64,000 nt of DNA from Streptomyces spiroverticillatus (GTDB lineage Bacteria; Actinomycetota; Actinomycetes; Streptomycetales; Streptomycetaceae). Location: assembly GCA_014650415.1 (NCBI GenBank), contig BMUX01000006.1, positions 248,001 to 312,000 on the forward strand, given 5' to 3'. The notes under the pieces are model-generated. The model was not told the origin of the DNA, made no database searches, and worked only from the letters and a program-made list of their open reading frames with translations. Every line of letters starts with the position of its first letter. Position 1 is the stretch's first letter. A program made the translations under genes and the position numbers. Of the stretch, positions 1 to 7,496 are shown piece after piece.

Positions 1-114
1 GTGGCCGCCCTCTCCGGGCTCCTCGCCTGGTACGGGGCCACGGCGGCGTGGGCGAAGTGGCCCACCGCCCTGCCGGGCCGCGCCGCGGGCCGGGGCGTGA
101 CGGCAACCGGCTGA
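1..114 (+). CDS. C-terminal fragment of a truncated protein
   Basis: An open frame enters the window at base 1 and stops with TGA at 112-114, leaving 37 residues. The fragment is hydrophobic and rich in Ala, Gly and Trp (LAWYGATAAWAKW, then a basic tail). This would fit the last membrane helix and cytoplasmic tail of an integral membrane protein, but it is too short to name a family. The strong hairpin at 172-218 would end its transcript. It is convergent with glmS. Confidence 0.5.
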   Translation: MAALSGLLAWYGATAAWAKWPTALPGRAAGRGVTATG

Positions 115-171
115 CAGCAGGTCAGATGCCAGAGCGGGGCCGGTAGTTGGGCGACACCGGCCCCCGGCGAG

Positions 172-218
172 GAGAAGGGCCCCGTACGGCCGTGGTGGCG
201 GCGTGCGGGGCCCTTCTC
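172..218. terminator. bidirectional terminator between the truncated gene and glmS
   Basis: Perfect 13-bp inverted repeat (GAGAAGGGCCCCG at 172-184, its complement at 206-218) around a 21-nt loop. It lies between the stop of the truncated plus-strand gene and the end of glmS on the minus strand, so it can serve both convergent transcripts. Confidence 0.75.
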
Positions 219-233
219 GTATGCGTGACGGAC

Positions 234-2051
234 CTACTCGACCGTGACGGACTTCGCCAGGTTGCGCGGCTTGTCGATGTCGCGGCCCATCGCCAACGCG
301 GTGTGGTAGGCGAGGAGTTGGAGCGGGATGCCCATCAGGATCGGGTCCAGCTCGGGCTCGTTCTTCGGCACCACAATGGTGTGGTCGGCCTTTTCCTGCT
401 CGCGGTGGGCGACCGCCAGGATCCGGCCGCTGCGGGCCTTGATCTCCTCCAGGGCGGCGCGGTTCTTCTCCAGCAGGTCGTCGTCCGGGACGATGGCGAC
501 GGTCGGCAGGGCGGGCTCGATGAGGGCCAGCGGACCGTGCTTGAGCTCGGAGGCGGGGTAGGCCTCGGCGTGGATGTAGGAGATCTCCTTGAGCTTCAGG
601 GAGGCCTCCAGGGCGACCGGGTAGCCGCGCACACGCCCGATGAACATCATCGACTGGGCGCCCGCGTACGCCTCGGCGATCTCCTTGACCTTGTCCTCGT
701 CGCGGAGGATCTCGGAGATCTGCTCGGGCAGCTTGCGCAGGCCCTCGATGATCCGCTTGCCGTCGGAGACCGACAGGTCGCGGATGCGGCCCAGGTGCAG
801 GGCGAGCAGCGCGAAGGCGACGACGGTGTTGGTGAAGCACTTGGTGGAGACGACGCAGACCTCGGGGCCCGCGTGCACGTACACGCCGCCGTCGGCCTCG
901 CGGGCGATGGCCGAGCCGACCACGTTCACGACGCCCAGCACGCGGGCGCCCTTGCGCTTGAGCTCCTGCACGGCGGCCAGCACGTCGTACGTCTCACCGG
1001 ACTGGGAGACCGCGATGTACAGGGTGTCGGGGTCCACGACCGGGTTGCGGTAGCGGAACTCCGAGGCGGGCTCGGCGTCGGCGGGGATGCGGGCCAGGGA
1101 CTCGATGAGCCCGGCGCCGATCAGACCCGCGTGGTACGACGTGCCGCAGCCGAGGATCTTGATCCGGCGTACGCCGCGGGCCTCGCGGGCGTCCAGGTTC
1201 AGGCCGCCGAGGTGCACGGTGGAGAAGCGGTCGTCGATGCGGCCGCGCAGCACGCGGTCCACGGCGTCGGCCTGCTCGGAGATCTCCTTGTGCATGTACG
1301 TGTCGTGGCCGCCCATGTCGTACGACTCGGCCTCCCACTCCACGGTGGTCGGCGTCGAGGAGGTGGTCGAGCCCTCGGTGGTGTACGTGCGGAAGTCGTC
1401 GGCCTTCAGGGTCGCCATCTCGCCGTCGTCCAGGGTGACGATCTGGCGGGTGTGCGAGACCAGGGCGGCGACGTCGGAGGCGACGAACATCTCCTTCTCG
1501 CCGATGCCGAGGACGACCGGGGAGCCGTTGCGGGCCACCACGATGCGGTCGGGGAAGTCGGCGTGCATGACGGCCAGGCCGTAGGTGCCCTCGATGTGGC
1601 GCAGCGCCTCGCGGACCTTCTCCTCCAGGGTCTCGGCCTGGGCGCGGGCGATCAGGTGGACGACCGTCTCGGTGTCCGTCTCGGAGGCGAAGACCACGCC
1701 GTCCGCGAGCAGCTTGGCGCGCAGGTCGTCGGCGTTGTCGATGATGCCGTTGTGCACGACGGCTACCTTGGACTCGCCGTCCAGGTGCGGGTGCGAGTTC
1801 TCGTCGGAGGGCGCGCCGTGGGTGGCCCAGCGGGTGTGCGCGATGCCGGTGGTGCCCGCGAAGCGCTTGGGGACCTTGGCCTCCAGGTCACGGACCCGGC
1901 CCTTGGCCTTGACCATGCGCAGGGCGGGCGTCTTGGGGGTGTTGATGACCAGGCCCGCAGAGTCGTAACCCCGGTACTCCAGGCGCTGGAGGCCTTCCAG
2001 CAGCAGGGGCGCGACGTCGCGCTTGCCGATGTAACCGACGATTCCACACAT
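234..2051 (-). CDS. glmS: glutamine--fructose-6-phosphate aminotransferase (isomerizing)
   Basis: Makes glucosamine-6-phosphate from fructose-6-phosphate and glutamine, the first committed step to UDP-GlcNAc for peptidoglycan; cytoplasmic. The 605-residue length is typical. The N-terminus MCGIVGY gives the Cys2 nucleophile of the class II glutamine amidotransferase domain (about residues 2-230, with TRWATHG). Two SIS sugar-isomerase domains follow: GCGTSYHAG opens the first, and the tail DKPRNLAKSVTVE is the usual GlmS C-terminus. The ATG at 2051 is preceded by GGAGG. The small conserved gene 2080-2376 lies 28 bp upstream on the same strand. No glmS ribozyme-like leader is visible, as expected for actinobacteria. 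A DasR-like site and a secreted hexosaminidase nearby suggest an amino-sugar neighbourhood. Confidence 0.97.
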   Translation of the reverse strand: MCGIVGYIGKRDVAPLLLEGLQRLEYRGYDSAGLVINTPKTPALRMVKAKGRVRDLEAKVPKRFAGTTGIAHTRWATHGAPSDENSHPHLDGESKVAVVHNGIIDNADDLRAKLLADGVVFASETDTETVVHLIARAQAETLEEKVREALRHIEGTYGLAVMHADFPDRIVVARNGSPVVLGIGEKEMFVASDVAALVSHTRQIVTLDDGEMATLKADDFRTYTTEGSTTSSTPTTVEWEAESYDMGGHDTYMHKEISEQADAVDRVLRGRIDDRFSTVHLGGLNLDAREARGVRRIKILGCGTSYHAGLIGAGLIESLARIPADAEPASEFRYRNPVVDPDTLYIAVSQSGETYDVLAAVQELKRKGARVLGVVNVVGSAIAREADGGVYVHAGPEVCVVSTKCFTNTVVAFALLALHLGRIRDLSVSDGKRIIEGLRKLPEQISEILRDEDKVKEIAEAYAGAQSMMFIGRVRGYPVALEASLKLKEISYIHAEAYPASELKHGPLALIEPALPTVAIVPDDDLLEKNRAALEEIKARSGRILAVAHREQEKADHTIVVPKNEPELDPILMGIPLQLLAYHTALAMGRDIDKPRNLAKSVTVE

Positions 2052-2079
2052 AAAAACTGTCCTCCGAGTTCAGGGGTGC

Positions 2080-2376
2080 TCAGCCGTAGACGATGCGCCG
2101 CAGCTGGCGCAGCGAGAGCTCCGGGGGTGCGACCGCGCGGTGCGGCAGCTCGGCGGAGATCCGGTCGAAGATCTCCGCGTTCACGAGGCCGCCGGACTGG
2201 AGCTCGCGGTGGCGGCGGCGGACGAACTCCTCGGTCGTCTCGTCGAAGTACGCCAGGACGTCGAGCACGACCCGGGCCGCTTCGCCGCGTGGCAGGGCGG
2301 TGGAGCGGACCAGGTGGTCGACGAGGTCGGCGTGCGAATACGACGACGAGTCGGTGGGTGTACGGCGTTCGAGCAC
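2080..2376 (-). CDS. small conserved protein upstream of glmS, function unknown
   Basis: 98 residues from a GTG at 2376, ending 28 bp before glmS and probably co-transcribed with it. The predicted protein is largely helical and charged: a segment DLVDHLVRSTALPRGEA, a very acidic/basic stretch around DETTEEFVRRRH, and a C-terminal LRQLRRIVYG. There is no signal peptide or membrane segment. The opening helix-turn-helix-like spacing loosely recalls the first two helices of HU/IHF proteins, but the DNA-binding arm is missing, so I do not assign that family. The ribosome site before the GTG is weak, and the start may lie a few codons further in. Real-gene evidence is codon bias and its fit between two terminators and glmS. 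Confidence 0.7.
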   Translation of the reverse strand: MLERRTPTDSSSYSHADLVDHLVRSTALPRGEAARVVLDVLAYFDETTEEFVRRRHRELQSGGLVNAEIFDRISAELPHRAVAPPELSLRQLRRIVYG

Positions 2377-2409
2377 TCGTCGATACTGGGGTAGTGGAAC
2401 CCCTTGTGC

Positions 2410-2441
2410 AAGAATCCTGCCCGATATCGGGCAGGATTCTT
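2410..2441. terminator. 32-bp perfect palindrome, likely bidirectional terminator
   Basis: AAGAATCCTGCCCGAT is followed directly by its exact reverse complement (16-bp arms, no spacer). It lies 45 bp downstream of the DUF4429 gene stop and 34 bp upstream of the small pre-glmS gene. A/T runs at both ends give a U-tract in either direction. It is less GC-rich than other hairpins here. A spacerless palindrome could also be a protein-binding site. Confidence 0.65.
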
Positions 2442-2486
2442 CTTGATCGCGTTATTGGTACGTACTAAGGGGGTGGCGGGGAGTCG

Positions 2487-3371
2487 TCAGAGCTGCTTCA
2501 GGACCGCCTGCTTCGCCAGCGCGAACTCCTCGTCGGTGAGGATTCCGGACTGGTGCAGTTCGCCCAGCTCGCGCAGGCGGCGCAGCAGGGTGTCGTGGTC
2601 CTGGGCAGCCGGGGGTGCGTCCTGGGGGGCCGCCGTCAGGGCGGCGGGGGCGGTGTCCTCGGGGGCGTTCGGGTGCGGCAGCCTGGCCACCACGGCCGAC
2701 GCCGCGAGCACCATCAGGGGGTCCTTCTTGAAGCCGTAGACCTCCACGGCGAACCGGTCGAGGGCGGGCTTGGCCGTGGCCGGCGAGTGCGCGGTCCGGA
2801 AGCGGAGGTATCCCTCCTCCAGGCCCATGGCGGGAAGCCACTCCACGGCCTGGACGTCCTTCAGGGGGATGGTCTGCGCGCCGCCGGAGGACTTGGCCTC
2901 CTCCGTCTTCCAGTTCCACTCCAGCCGGATCAGGTCGCCGTCGAAGGTGAGCGCGCCGTCGCCCGCGCCGACGGTCAGCGGGATGTGCGGCCCGCGCAGG
3001 AGGTAGCGGTCCACCGGTCCGCTGTCGACCTGTTCCAGGAGCAGGGCGTTGCGCACCGCTTCGACGAAGTAGTCGGCGGTGCCCTGGAGGTCCTTGCCGA
3101 CCGTCAGCCGGTAGGGGTCCGAGGACTCGTCCAGCCGTCCGCCGGTGATCTGCGTCAGCGCGCAGGCGCCCTCCCGCATCCGCATCCTGAGACTCCCGGA
3201 CTTGCGGCCCGGCTCGAAGGAGATGCCCGCCAGGGCCTGGAGCGGCACCACGACCTCGCCCAGTGTCCGGCGCAGCAGGCCGACGCCCTTGTCGCCCCCG
3301 GGAACGATTCGGACGGCGTCGCCGTCGAAGCTCCAGGTCCCGTCTTTCGAAATGATTTCCGCCATCGCCAT
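2487..3371 (-). CDS. DUF4429 domain protein with C-terminal SHOCT domain
   Basis: 294 residues, cytoplasmic, no signal peptide. The N-terminal two thirds look like two tandem PH-like DUF4429 units. Each begins with a WSFDG / LTFDG-type strand followed by a VxPL / IPLKDV strand; the units span about residues 8-105 and 125-225, each with an F-x-V-EAVR- or FAVEVYGFKK-type end. An Ala/Pro linker leads to a SHOCT motif at the C-terminus (LLRRLRELGELHQSGILTDEEFALAKQAVL). These domains are common in Streptomyces and presumed to bind peptides or help oligomerise; no enzyme activity is implied. The gene is monocistronic, closed by the palindrome at 2410-2441. Its start region backs onto the hexosaminidase promoter, so the DasR-like site at 3417 could affect both genes. 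Confidence 0.85.
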   Translation of the reverse strand: MAMAEIISKDGTWSFDGDAVRIVPGGDKGVGLLRRTLGEVVVPLQALAGISFEPGRKSGSLRMRMREGACALTQITGGRLDESSDPYRLTVGKDLQGTADYFVEAVRNALLLEQVDSGPVDRYLLRGPHIPLTVGAGDGALTFDGDLIRLEWNWKTEEAKSSGGAQTIPLKDVQAVEWLPAMGLEEGYLRFRTAHSPATAKPALDRFAVEVYGFKKDPLMVLAASAVVARLPHPNAPEDTAPAALTAAPQDAPPAAQDHDTLLRRLRELGELHQSGILTDEEFALAKQAVLKQL

Positions 3372-3416
3372 ACGGGGATTCTCGCACCGGGCCCGGTTGC
3401 GCCGGAGGTGTGAGGG

Positions 3417-3432
3417 ATTGGTCTACACCCTT
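3417..3432. promoter_or_regulatory. dre-like site (candidate DasR operator)
   Basis: ATTGGTCTACACCCTT matches 12 of 16 positions of the DasR element ACTGGTCTAGACCAGT, including the whole TGGTCTA half. It lies about 100 bp upstream of the GH20 hexosaminidase start and 46 bp upstream of the divergent DUF4429 gene. DasR is the GntR-family repressor of GlcNAc and chitin genes in Streptomyces and is released by GlcN-6-phosphate. Confidence 0.6.
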
Positions 3433-3533
3433 GACCGGACCGTGACGTGGCGGGTAGCCATGTCCTGCCGCACACGCACCGCGTACATGCCATGCACATG
3501 CCACATCCGCGATGCCCGTCGAAGGGACGCCTT

Positions 3534-5159
3534 GTGAGACACCGCCGTACGCTCCCCAGCCTTCCGCGCCTCCTCGCCCCGCTGCTCCTGGTCGCCGTCG
3601 CCGGTACGGGGGCCGTGGGCGCCGCCCCCGCGCCCGGCTCCGGTGCCGCCGCGAAGGCCGCCGCACCCCGGCCGCTGGGCCAGATCATCCCGGCCCCCGC
3701 CTCGGTGCGGGCGACCGGTTCCCCGTACACGATCACCTCGGGCAGCCAGATCCGGGTCGGCTCCTCCGCCGAGGCCCGCAAGGTCGGTGAGGCGCTGGCG
3801 CAGGTGCTGCGGCCGTCCACCGGGTATGCGCTGCCCGTCACCTCGACGGCCGGCACGAGCGGCATCCGGCTCGTGCTGGACGCGAACGACGTCTCGCTCG
3901 GCGCGGAGGGCTACCGCCTCCAGTCCGGCAGCAGCGGCGTCACGATCACCGCGAACAAGCCCGCAGGCCTCTTCCACGGCATCCAGACCCTGCGCCAGCA
4001 GCTCCCGGCGAACGTCGAGGCGAAGACGAAGCAGACCGGCCCCTGGCAGGTCGCGGGCGGAACCATCACCGACGTACCGCGCTACGCGCACCGCGCCGCG
4101 ATGGTGGACGTCGCCCGGCACTTCTTCTCCGTCGGCCAGCTCAAGCGCTACATGGACCAGTTGGCGCTCTACAAGGTCAACAAGCTGCATCTGCACCTCT
4201 CCGACGACCAGGGCTGGCGGATCGCCGTCGACTCCTGGCCCAGGCTCGCCACGTACGGCGGCTCCACACAGGTCGGCGGCGGCCCCGGCGGCTACTACAC
4301 CAAGGCCCAGTACAAGGAGATCGTCGACTACGCGGCCGCCCGCCACCTGGAGGTCGTCCCCGAGATCGACACCCCGGGCCACACCAACTCGGCCCTCGCC
4401 TCCTACGCGGAGCTCAACTGCAACAACGTCGCCCCGCCCCTCTACACGGGCACCGACGTCGGCTTCAGTTCCCTGTGCGTCGGCAAGGACATCACGTACA
4501 AGTTCCTGGACGACGTGATCGGTGAGATCGCGGCGATGACCCCGGGCAAGGTCATCCACATCGGCGGCGACGAGGCGCACTCCACGCCGCACGAGGACTA
4601 CGTGAAGTTCATGGCGAAGGCACAGGCCGTCGTCGGCAAGTACGGCAAGACGGTGATGGGCTGGCACCAGCTCGCCTCCGCGAACCCGGTCAAGGGCTCG
4701 ATCATGCAGTACTGGGGCACCGACTCCGAGGCCGCCGAGCGCAAGAAGGTCGCCGACGCGACGGTCAACAACGGGGTGAAGGTCGTCATCTCGCCCGCCG
4801 ACCGGACGTACCTCGACATGAAGTACAACAAGGACACCAAGCCGGGCCTGAAGTGGGCGGGTTACGTCGAGGCGCAGCGCTCCTACGACTGGAACCCGGG
4901 CTCGTACATCGAGAACGCGGCGCCGGGCTCGGTGATCGGCGTCGAGGCGCCGATGTGGTCCGAGAACATCGTCAACTCCGCGGAGATGGACTACATGCTC
5001 TTCCCGCGCCTGCCGGGCGTCGCGGAGCTGGGCTGGTCCCCGGCGTCCACGCACAACTGGGACCAGTACAAGACGCGCCTGGCGCAGCAGGGGCCGCGTT
5101 TCACGGCGCTGGGCATCGACTTCTACAAGTCGCCGCAGGTGCCGTGGGTGACGCAGTAG
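3534..5159 (+). CDS. secreted beta-N-acetylhexosaminidase, GH20
   Basis: Releases terminal GlcNAc from chito-oligosaccharides or other hexosaminides outside the cell. 541 residues from the GTG at 3534, which has a GAAGGGA ribosome site; the open frame extends 29 codons upstream but lacks such a site. A signal peptide follows (basic RHRR, then a Leu/Ala/Val core around residues 13-30). Next come a GH20b N-terminal domain (about 45-165) and a GH20 TIM barrel. The catalytic Asp-Glu pair is visible at 346-347 in HIGGDEAHS, and HLHLSDDQGWR is another GH20 hallmark. The dre-like site upstream and glmS nearby fit GlcNAc scavenging. In S. coelicolor I recall this gene (SCO2786) next to desABCD; those genes are absent here. 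Confidence 0.95.
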   Translation: MRHRRTLPSLPRLLAPLLLVAVAGTGAVGAAPAPGSGAAAKAAAPRPLGQIIPAPASVRATGSPYTITSGSQIRVGSSAEARKVGEALAQVLRPSTGYALPVTSTAGTSGIRLVLDANDVSLGAEGYRLQSGSSGVTITANKPAGLFHGIQTLRQQLPANVEAKTKQTGPWQVAGGTITDVPRYAHRAAMVDVARHFFSVGQLKRYMDQLALYKVNKLHLHLSDDQGWRIAVDSWPRLATYGGSTQVGGGPGGYYTKAQYKEIVDYAAARHLEVVPEIDTPGHTNSALASYAELNCNNVAPPLYTGTDVGFSSLCVGKDITYKFLDDVIGEIAAMTPGKVIHIGGDEAHSTPHEDYVKFMAKAQAVVGKYGKTVMGWHQLASANPVKGSIMQYWGTDSEAAERKKVADATVNNGVKVVISPADRTYLDMKYNKDTKPGLKWAGYVEAQRSYDWNPGSYIENAAPGSVIGVEAPMWSENIVNSAEMDYMLFPRLPGVAELGWSPASTHNWDQYKTRLAQQGPRFTALGIDFYKSPQVPWVTQ

Positions 5160-5162
5160 TCG

Positions 5163-5192
5163 TTCGTCGTACTTCGTCGTACTTCGTCGTAC
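5163..5192 (+). repeat. three tandem copies of a 10-bp unit just after the hexosaminidase stop
   Basis: TTCGTCGTAC is repeated three times without mismatch, starting 4 bases after the TAG stop and running directly into the terminator stem. See the finding on stop-codon-proximal duplications. Confidence 0.9.
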
Positions 5193-5234
5193 GAGGGAGG
5201 GGTGCGCCGGGACCGTCCGGTGCACCCCTCCCTC
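5193..5234. terminator. bidirectional terminator between hexosaminidase and siderophore reductase
   Basis: Perfect 13-bp arms (GAGGGAGGGGTGC at 5193-5205 and its complement at 5222-5234) around a 16-nt loop. It lies between two convergent genes. Confidence 0.75.
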
Positions 5235-5246
5235 CGTCTTCGGGGG

Positions 5247-6083
5247 TTACGAGACCTCGTGCTCGGAGGTGGCCTCGCGGAGGCCGTCCTCGGTGAGGCC
5301 CTGGCGCCAGTAGCCGGTGAAGGTGATGCGGCGGCGGTCGTACCCGCGGTCGCCCACGAAGTGCCGCCGCAGGGCGCGTACGCAGGAGGCTTCGCCGGCG
5401 ATCCAGACGTACGGGGCGGGGGTGGCGGGGAGGTGGGCCGCGGCGAGGGCGTCGACGGGGGCGGGGGCGTTCTCGTCCCGGATCAGATAGGTGATCTCGG
5501 CGTCGGCCTCCGTCTTCAACTCGACGGCGTCGTCCGGGTGCTGGACGGTGATCCAGGCCCGGACGGGCATCCCGGCGGGCAGTTGCTCCAGGGCGGCGGA
5601 GGTGGCGGGCAGGGCCGTCTCGTCGGCCCACAGGATCACCTGGTCGGTGTCCTGGCCCGGCCGGAAGCGGACGCCGGTGTTGTCGGCGACGGCGGGCCCG
5701 AGGACGGCCACGCGCTGCCCCGGGGCGGCCTGTTCGGCCCAGCGGCAGGCGGGGCCGCCGTCGGGGTGCAGCGCGAAGTCGATGTCGAGCTCGGCGGGGT
5801 CGCTGCGCTGGGCGCGGGCGGTGTAGGAGCGCATGACGGCGCGTATGCCGTCGGGCATGTTCCGGTACGAGGTGAACCAGTCGGGGTCGGTCTCCGGGGG
5901 GAGCGCGGGCTCGTCCTGTCCGGGGTGCGGCAGGAAGAGGGAGAGGGACTGGTCCCGGCCGCCGGAGGCGAAGCCGTCCAGCCCGTGTGCGCCGTGGCCG
6001 CCGAAGGTGACGCGGAGGAGGGAGGGGCTGAGGCGCTCGGTGCGCAGGACGCGGAGGGGGAAGAGGCGGAAGGGGGTGGTCAT
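5247..6083 (-). CDS. siderophore-interacting protein (FAD-dependent ferric-siderophore reductase)
   Basis: Reduces ferric siderophore in the cytoplasm to release iron. 278 residues from the ATG at 6083, preceded by AGGAGG; the open frame continues 68 codons upstream into a dispersed repeat and is not coding there. An N-terminal FAD-binding beta-barrel carries the RSYT-type motif (VMRSYTARAQ). The C-terminal SIP / NAD(P)H-binding domain includes PAPYVWIAGEASCVRALRRHF and the ending RRRITFTGYWRQGLTEDGL, typical of the ViuB/SIP family. It lies downstream of the siderophore-binding lipoprotein on the same strand, separated by 231 bp of repeat, so read-through from the iron-boxed promoter is possible but not certain. 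Confidence 0.92.
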   Translation of the reverse strand: MTTPFRLFPLRVLRTERLSPSLLRVTFGGHGAHGLDGFASGGRDQSLSLFLPHPGQDEPALPPETDPDWFTSYRNMPDGIRAVMRSYTARAQRSDPAELDIDFALHPDGGPACRWAEQAAPGQRVAVLGPAVADNTGVRFRPGQDTDQVILWADETALPATSAALEQLPAGMPVRAWITVQHPDDAVELKTEADAEITYLIRDENAPAPVDALAAAHLPATPAPYVWIAGEASCVRALRRHFVGDRGYDRRRITFTGYWRQGLTEDGLREATSEHEVS

Positions 6084-6121
6084 GGGGGCCTCCTGGCGGG
6101 GTGCGGGCCTTGGCCGGGGTC

Positions 6122-6292
6122 GGGGGTGGGGATGGCTGCCCGGAGGGCATGCCATCAGGGGCGCGGGGAACTGCGCGACCAGCCACCCACCCAGCCGCGC
6201 GGCAAGCGCTTTAGGTGAAGGGGCGGGGCTGGGGCGAAACCCGGGGGGTCGGGGGCGGAGCCCCCGGAAGGAAGAGCAACCACCCACCGCCC
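6122..6292. repeat. dispersed intergenic repeat, copy A
   Basis: Contains the block ending GCGCGGGGAACTGCGCG and the block TTTAGGTGAAGGGGCGGGG, then a GC hairpin around CCCCCGG. The same blocks occur at about 13.4, 20.7 (both inverted) and 42.0 kb. Here the repeat fills the gap between the siderophore-binding protein and the reductase. End points are approximate. Confidence 0.8.
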
Positions 6293-6314
6293 CGCACGGA
6301 ACCCAAGCCCCCCG

Positions 6315-7364
6315 TCAGGAGACCTTCTTGGCCGTCTCGATGGCCTTCGCCAGGTCCTCCAGGATCGGCGCGCACTTCGCGTAGGAGTAGATGGGCTCGG
6401 TGACCCGGGGAATCACCTGGCCCGCCTTGACCGCCGGCAGCCCCGCCCACGTCGGCTTGCCCGCGATGTCCTTCGGCTGGAGGACCGCCGAGCGGTTGTC
6501 CATCATGATGACGTCGGCCTTGTACTTGCCGACGTTCTCCCAGCTCAGCCCCTCGAAGAAGCCCGCCTTGTCGACCTTCGGCTCGACGAACTTCACGCCC
6601 AGCTCCTGGAAGTACAGCGTGTCGGCGCTCATCTTCGCCAGCGAGACGTAGAAGAGGTCGGCGGAGGCGGAACCGATCATCACCGTGATGTCGGGGTGCG
6701 CCTTGGCCGCCGCGCGCAGCCGCGCCGAGGCCTTCTCGAAGCGGGACTTGGCGTCCACGGTCTTCGGGGCCTTCAGGTCCGCGCCCAGCGACGCCGCGAG
6801 GCCGGCCCGGCGGGCGAGGGCCTTCTCCATGTTGGTGCTGGACGCCCAGAGGGCGACCTGCGGGGCGAGCGAGTAGATCTTCTTCGCGGAGCCCTCGGGC
6901 ACGTACCAGAGCTTGTCCTTCTCCCACATGTCGGAGATCAGCAGCTCGGGCATCAGCTTGGCGTACTTCTCGACGTCGAACTCGCCGAAGGTGTTGCCGA
7001 TGATCTCGACCTTGGAGATGTCCAGGTCGCCGGCCTGCACGTCGGCCTTGCCGTCCTTGCCCTTGGTGGGGCCGAAGACGCCCTTGACCTCGACGCCGTA
7101 GTCGTGGAGGGCGGCGGCCATGCCGGTGAAGGCGACGATGTTCTTCGGGACGGCCTTCGTCTCGGCCTTGGTCCCGCGGTCGTCGGTGAAGGACCAGGGG
7201 CCGGACTTCTCGCCGGCGCCGGAACCCGTGTCCGACTTGCTGCCGGAGGCCTTCTCGCCGCCGCATGCGGCCAGAGCGGCGCCGATGCCGAGCGCACCGC
7301 CGACGGCGAGCAGGCCGCGACGGGTGGGGCGGGAGAGGCGGGGCGAGGAGGACTTGGCGGACAT
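6315..7364 (-). CDS. desE: iron-siderophore ABC transporter substrate-binding lipoprotein
   Basis: Captures ferric siderophore at the outer face of the membrane for an ABC importer; no permease or ATPase is adjacent. 349 residues from the ATG at 7364; the frame upstream runs through the iron box and is not used. The export signal has Arg15-Arg16, a hydrophobic stretch and the lipobox LAAC with Cys34 as the lipidated residue. The mature part is a FepB/BtuF-type (PF01497) bilobal fold, with KNIVAFTGMAAALHDYGVEVKGVFGP as its first strand region. A perfect DmdR1-type iron box sits 57 bp upstream. Position next to acdH matches what I recall for desE (SCO2780), the desferrioxamine receptor. The des biosynthetic genes are missing here, so the symbol rests on synteny memory. 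Confidence 0.9.
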   Translation of the reverse strand: MSAKSSSPRLSRPTRRGLLAVGGALGIGAALAACGGEKASGSKSDTGSGAGEKSGPWSFTDDRGTKAETKAVPKNIVAFTGMAAALHDYGVEVKGVFGPTKGKDGKADVQAGDLDISKVEIIGNTFGEFDVEKYAKLMPELLISDMWEKDKLWYVPEGSAKKIYSLAPQVALWASSTNMEKALARRAGLAASLGADLKAPKTVDAKSRFEKASARLRAAAKAHPDITVMIGSASADLFYVSLAKMSADTLYFQELGVKFVEPKVDKAGFFEGLSWENVGKYKADVIMMDNRSAVLQPKDIAGKPTWAGLPAVKAGQVIPRVTEPIYSYAKCAPILEDLAKAIETAKKVS

Positions 7365-7420
7365 GGGGGATCGCTTTCGTACGGGCGGAGGCCGGAAAGA
7401 GCCGGAACCGTGGATTCCTG

Positions 7421-7441
7421 GGAAGGTTAGCCTAACCTTCC
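7421..7441. promoter_or_regulatory. iron box (DmdR1/IdeR operator)
   Basis: Perfect palindrome of 10+1+10 bp with core AAGGTTAGCCTAACCTT, matching the TTAGGTTAGSCTAACCTAA-type sites bound by DmdR1/IdeR with Fe2+. It is 57 bp upstream of the siderophore-binding lipoprotein start and implies repression when iron is plentiful. Confidence 0.92.
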
Positions 7442-7496
7442 GGGCCCCTCGGGAGGCTGTCCGGTTTCCGCCCGTACAAATGCGCACAAGAAGGGG

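Noticed and set aside
147..2468. A 773-codon plus-strand frame opposite glmS
   Set aside because: Antisense shadow of glmS caused by GC-rich third positions; low-complexity composition, no motif.
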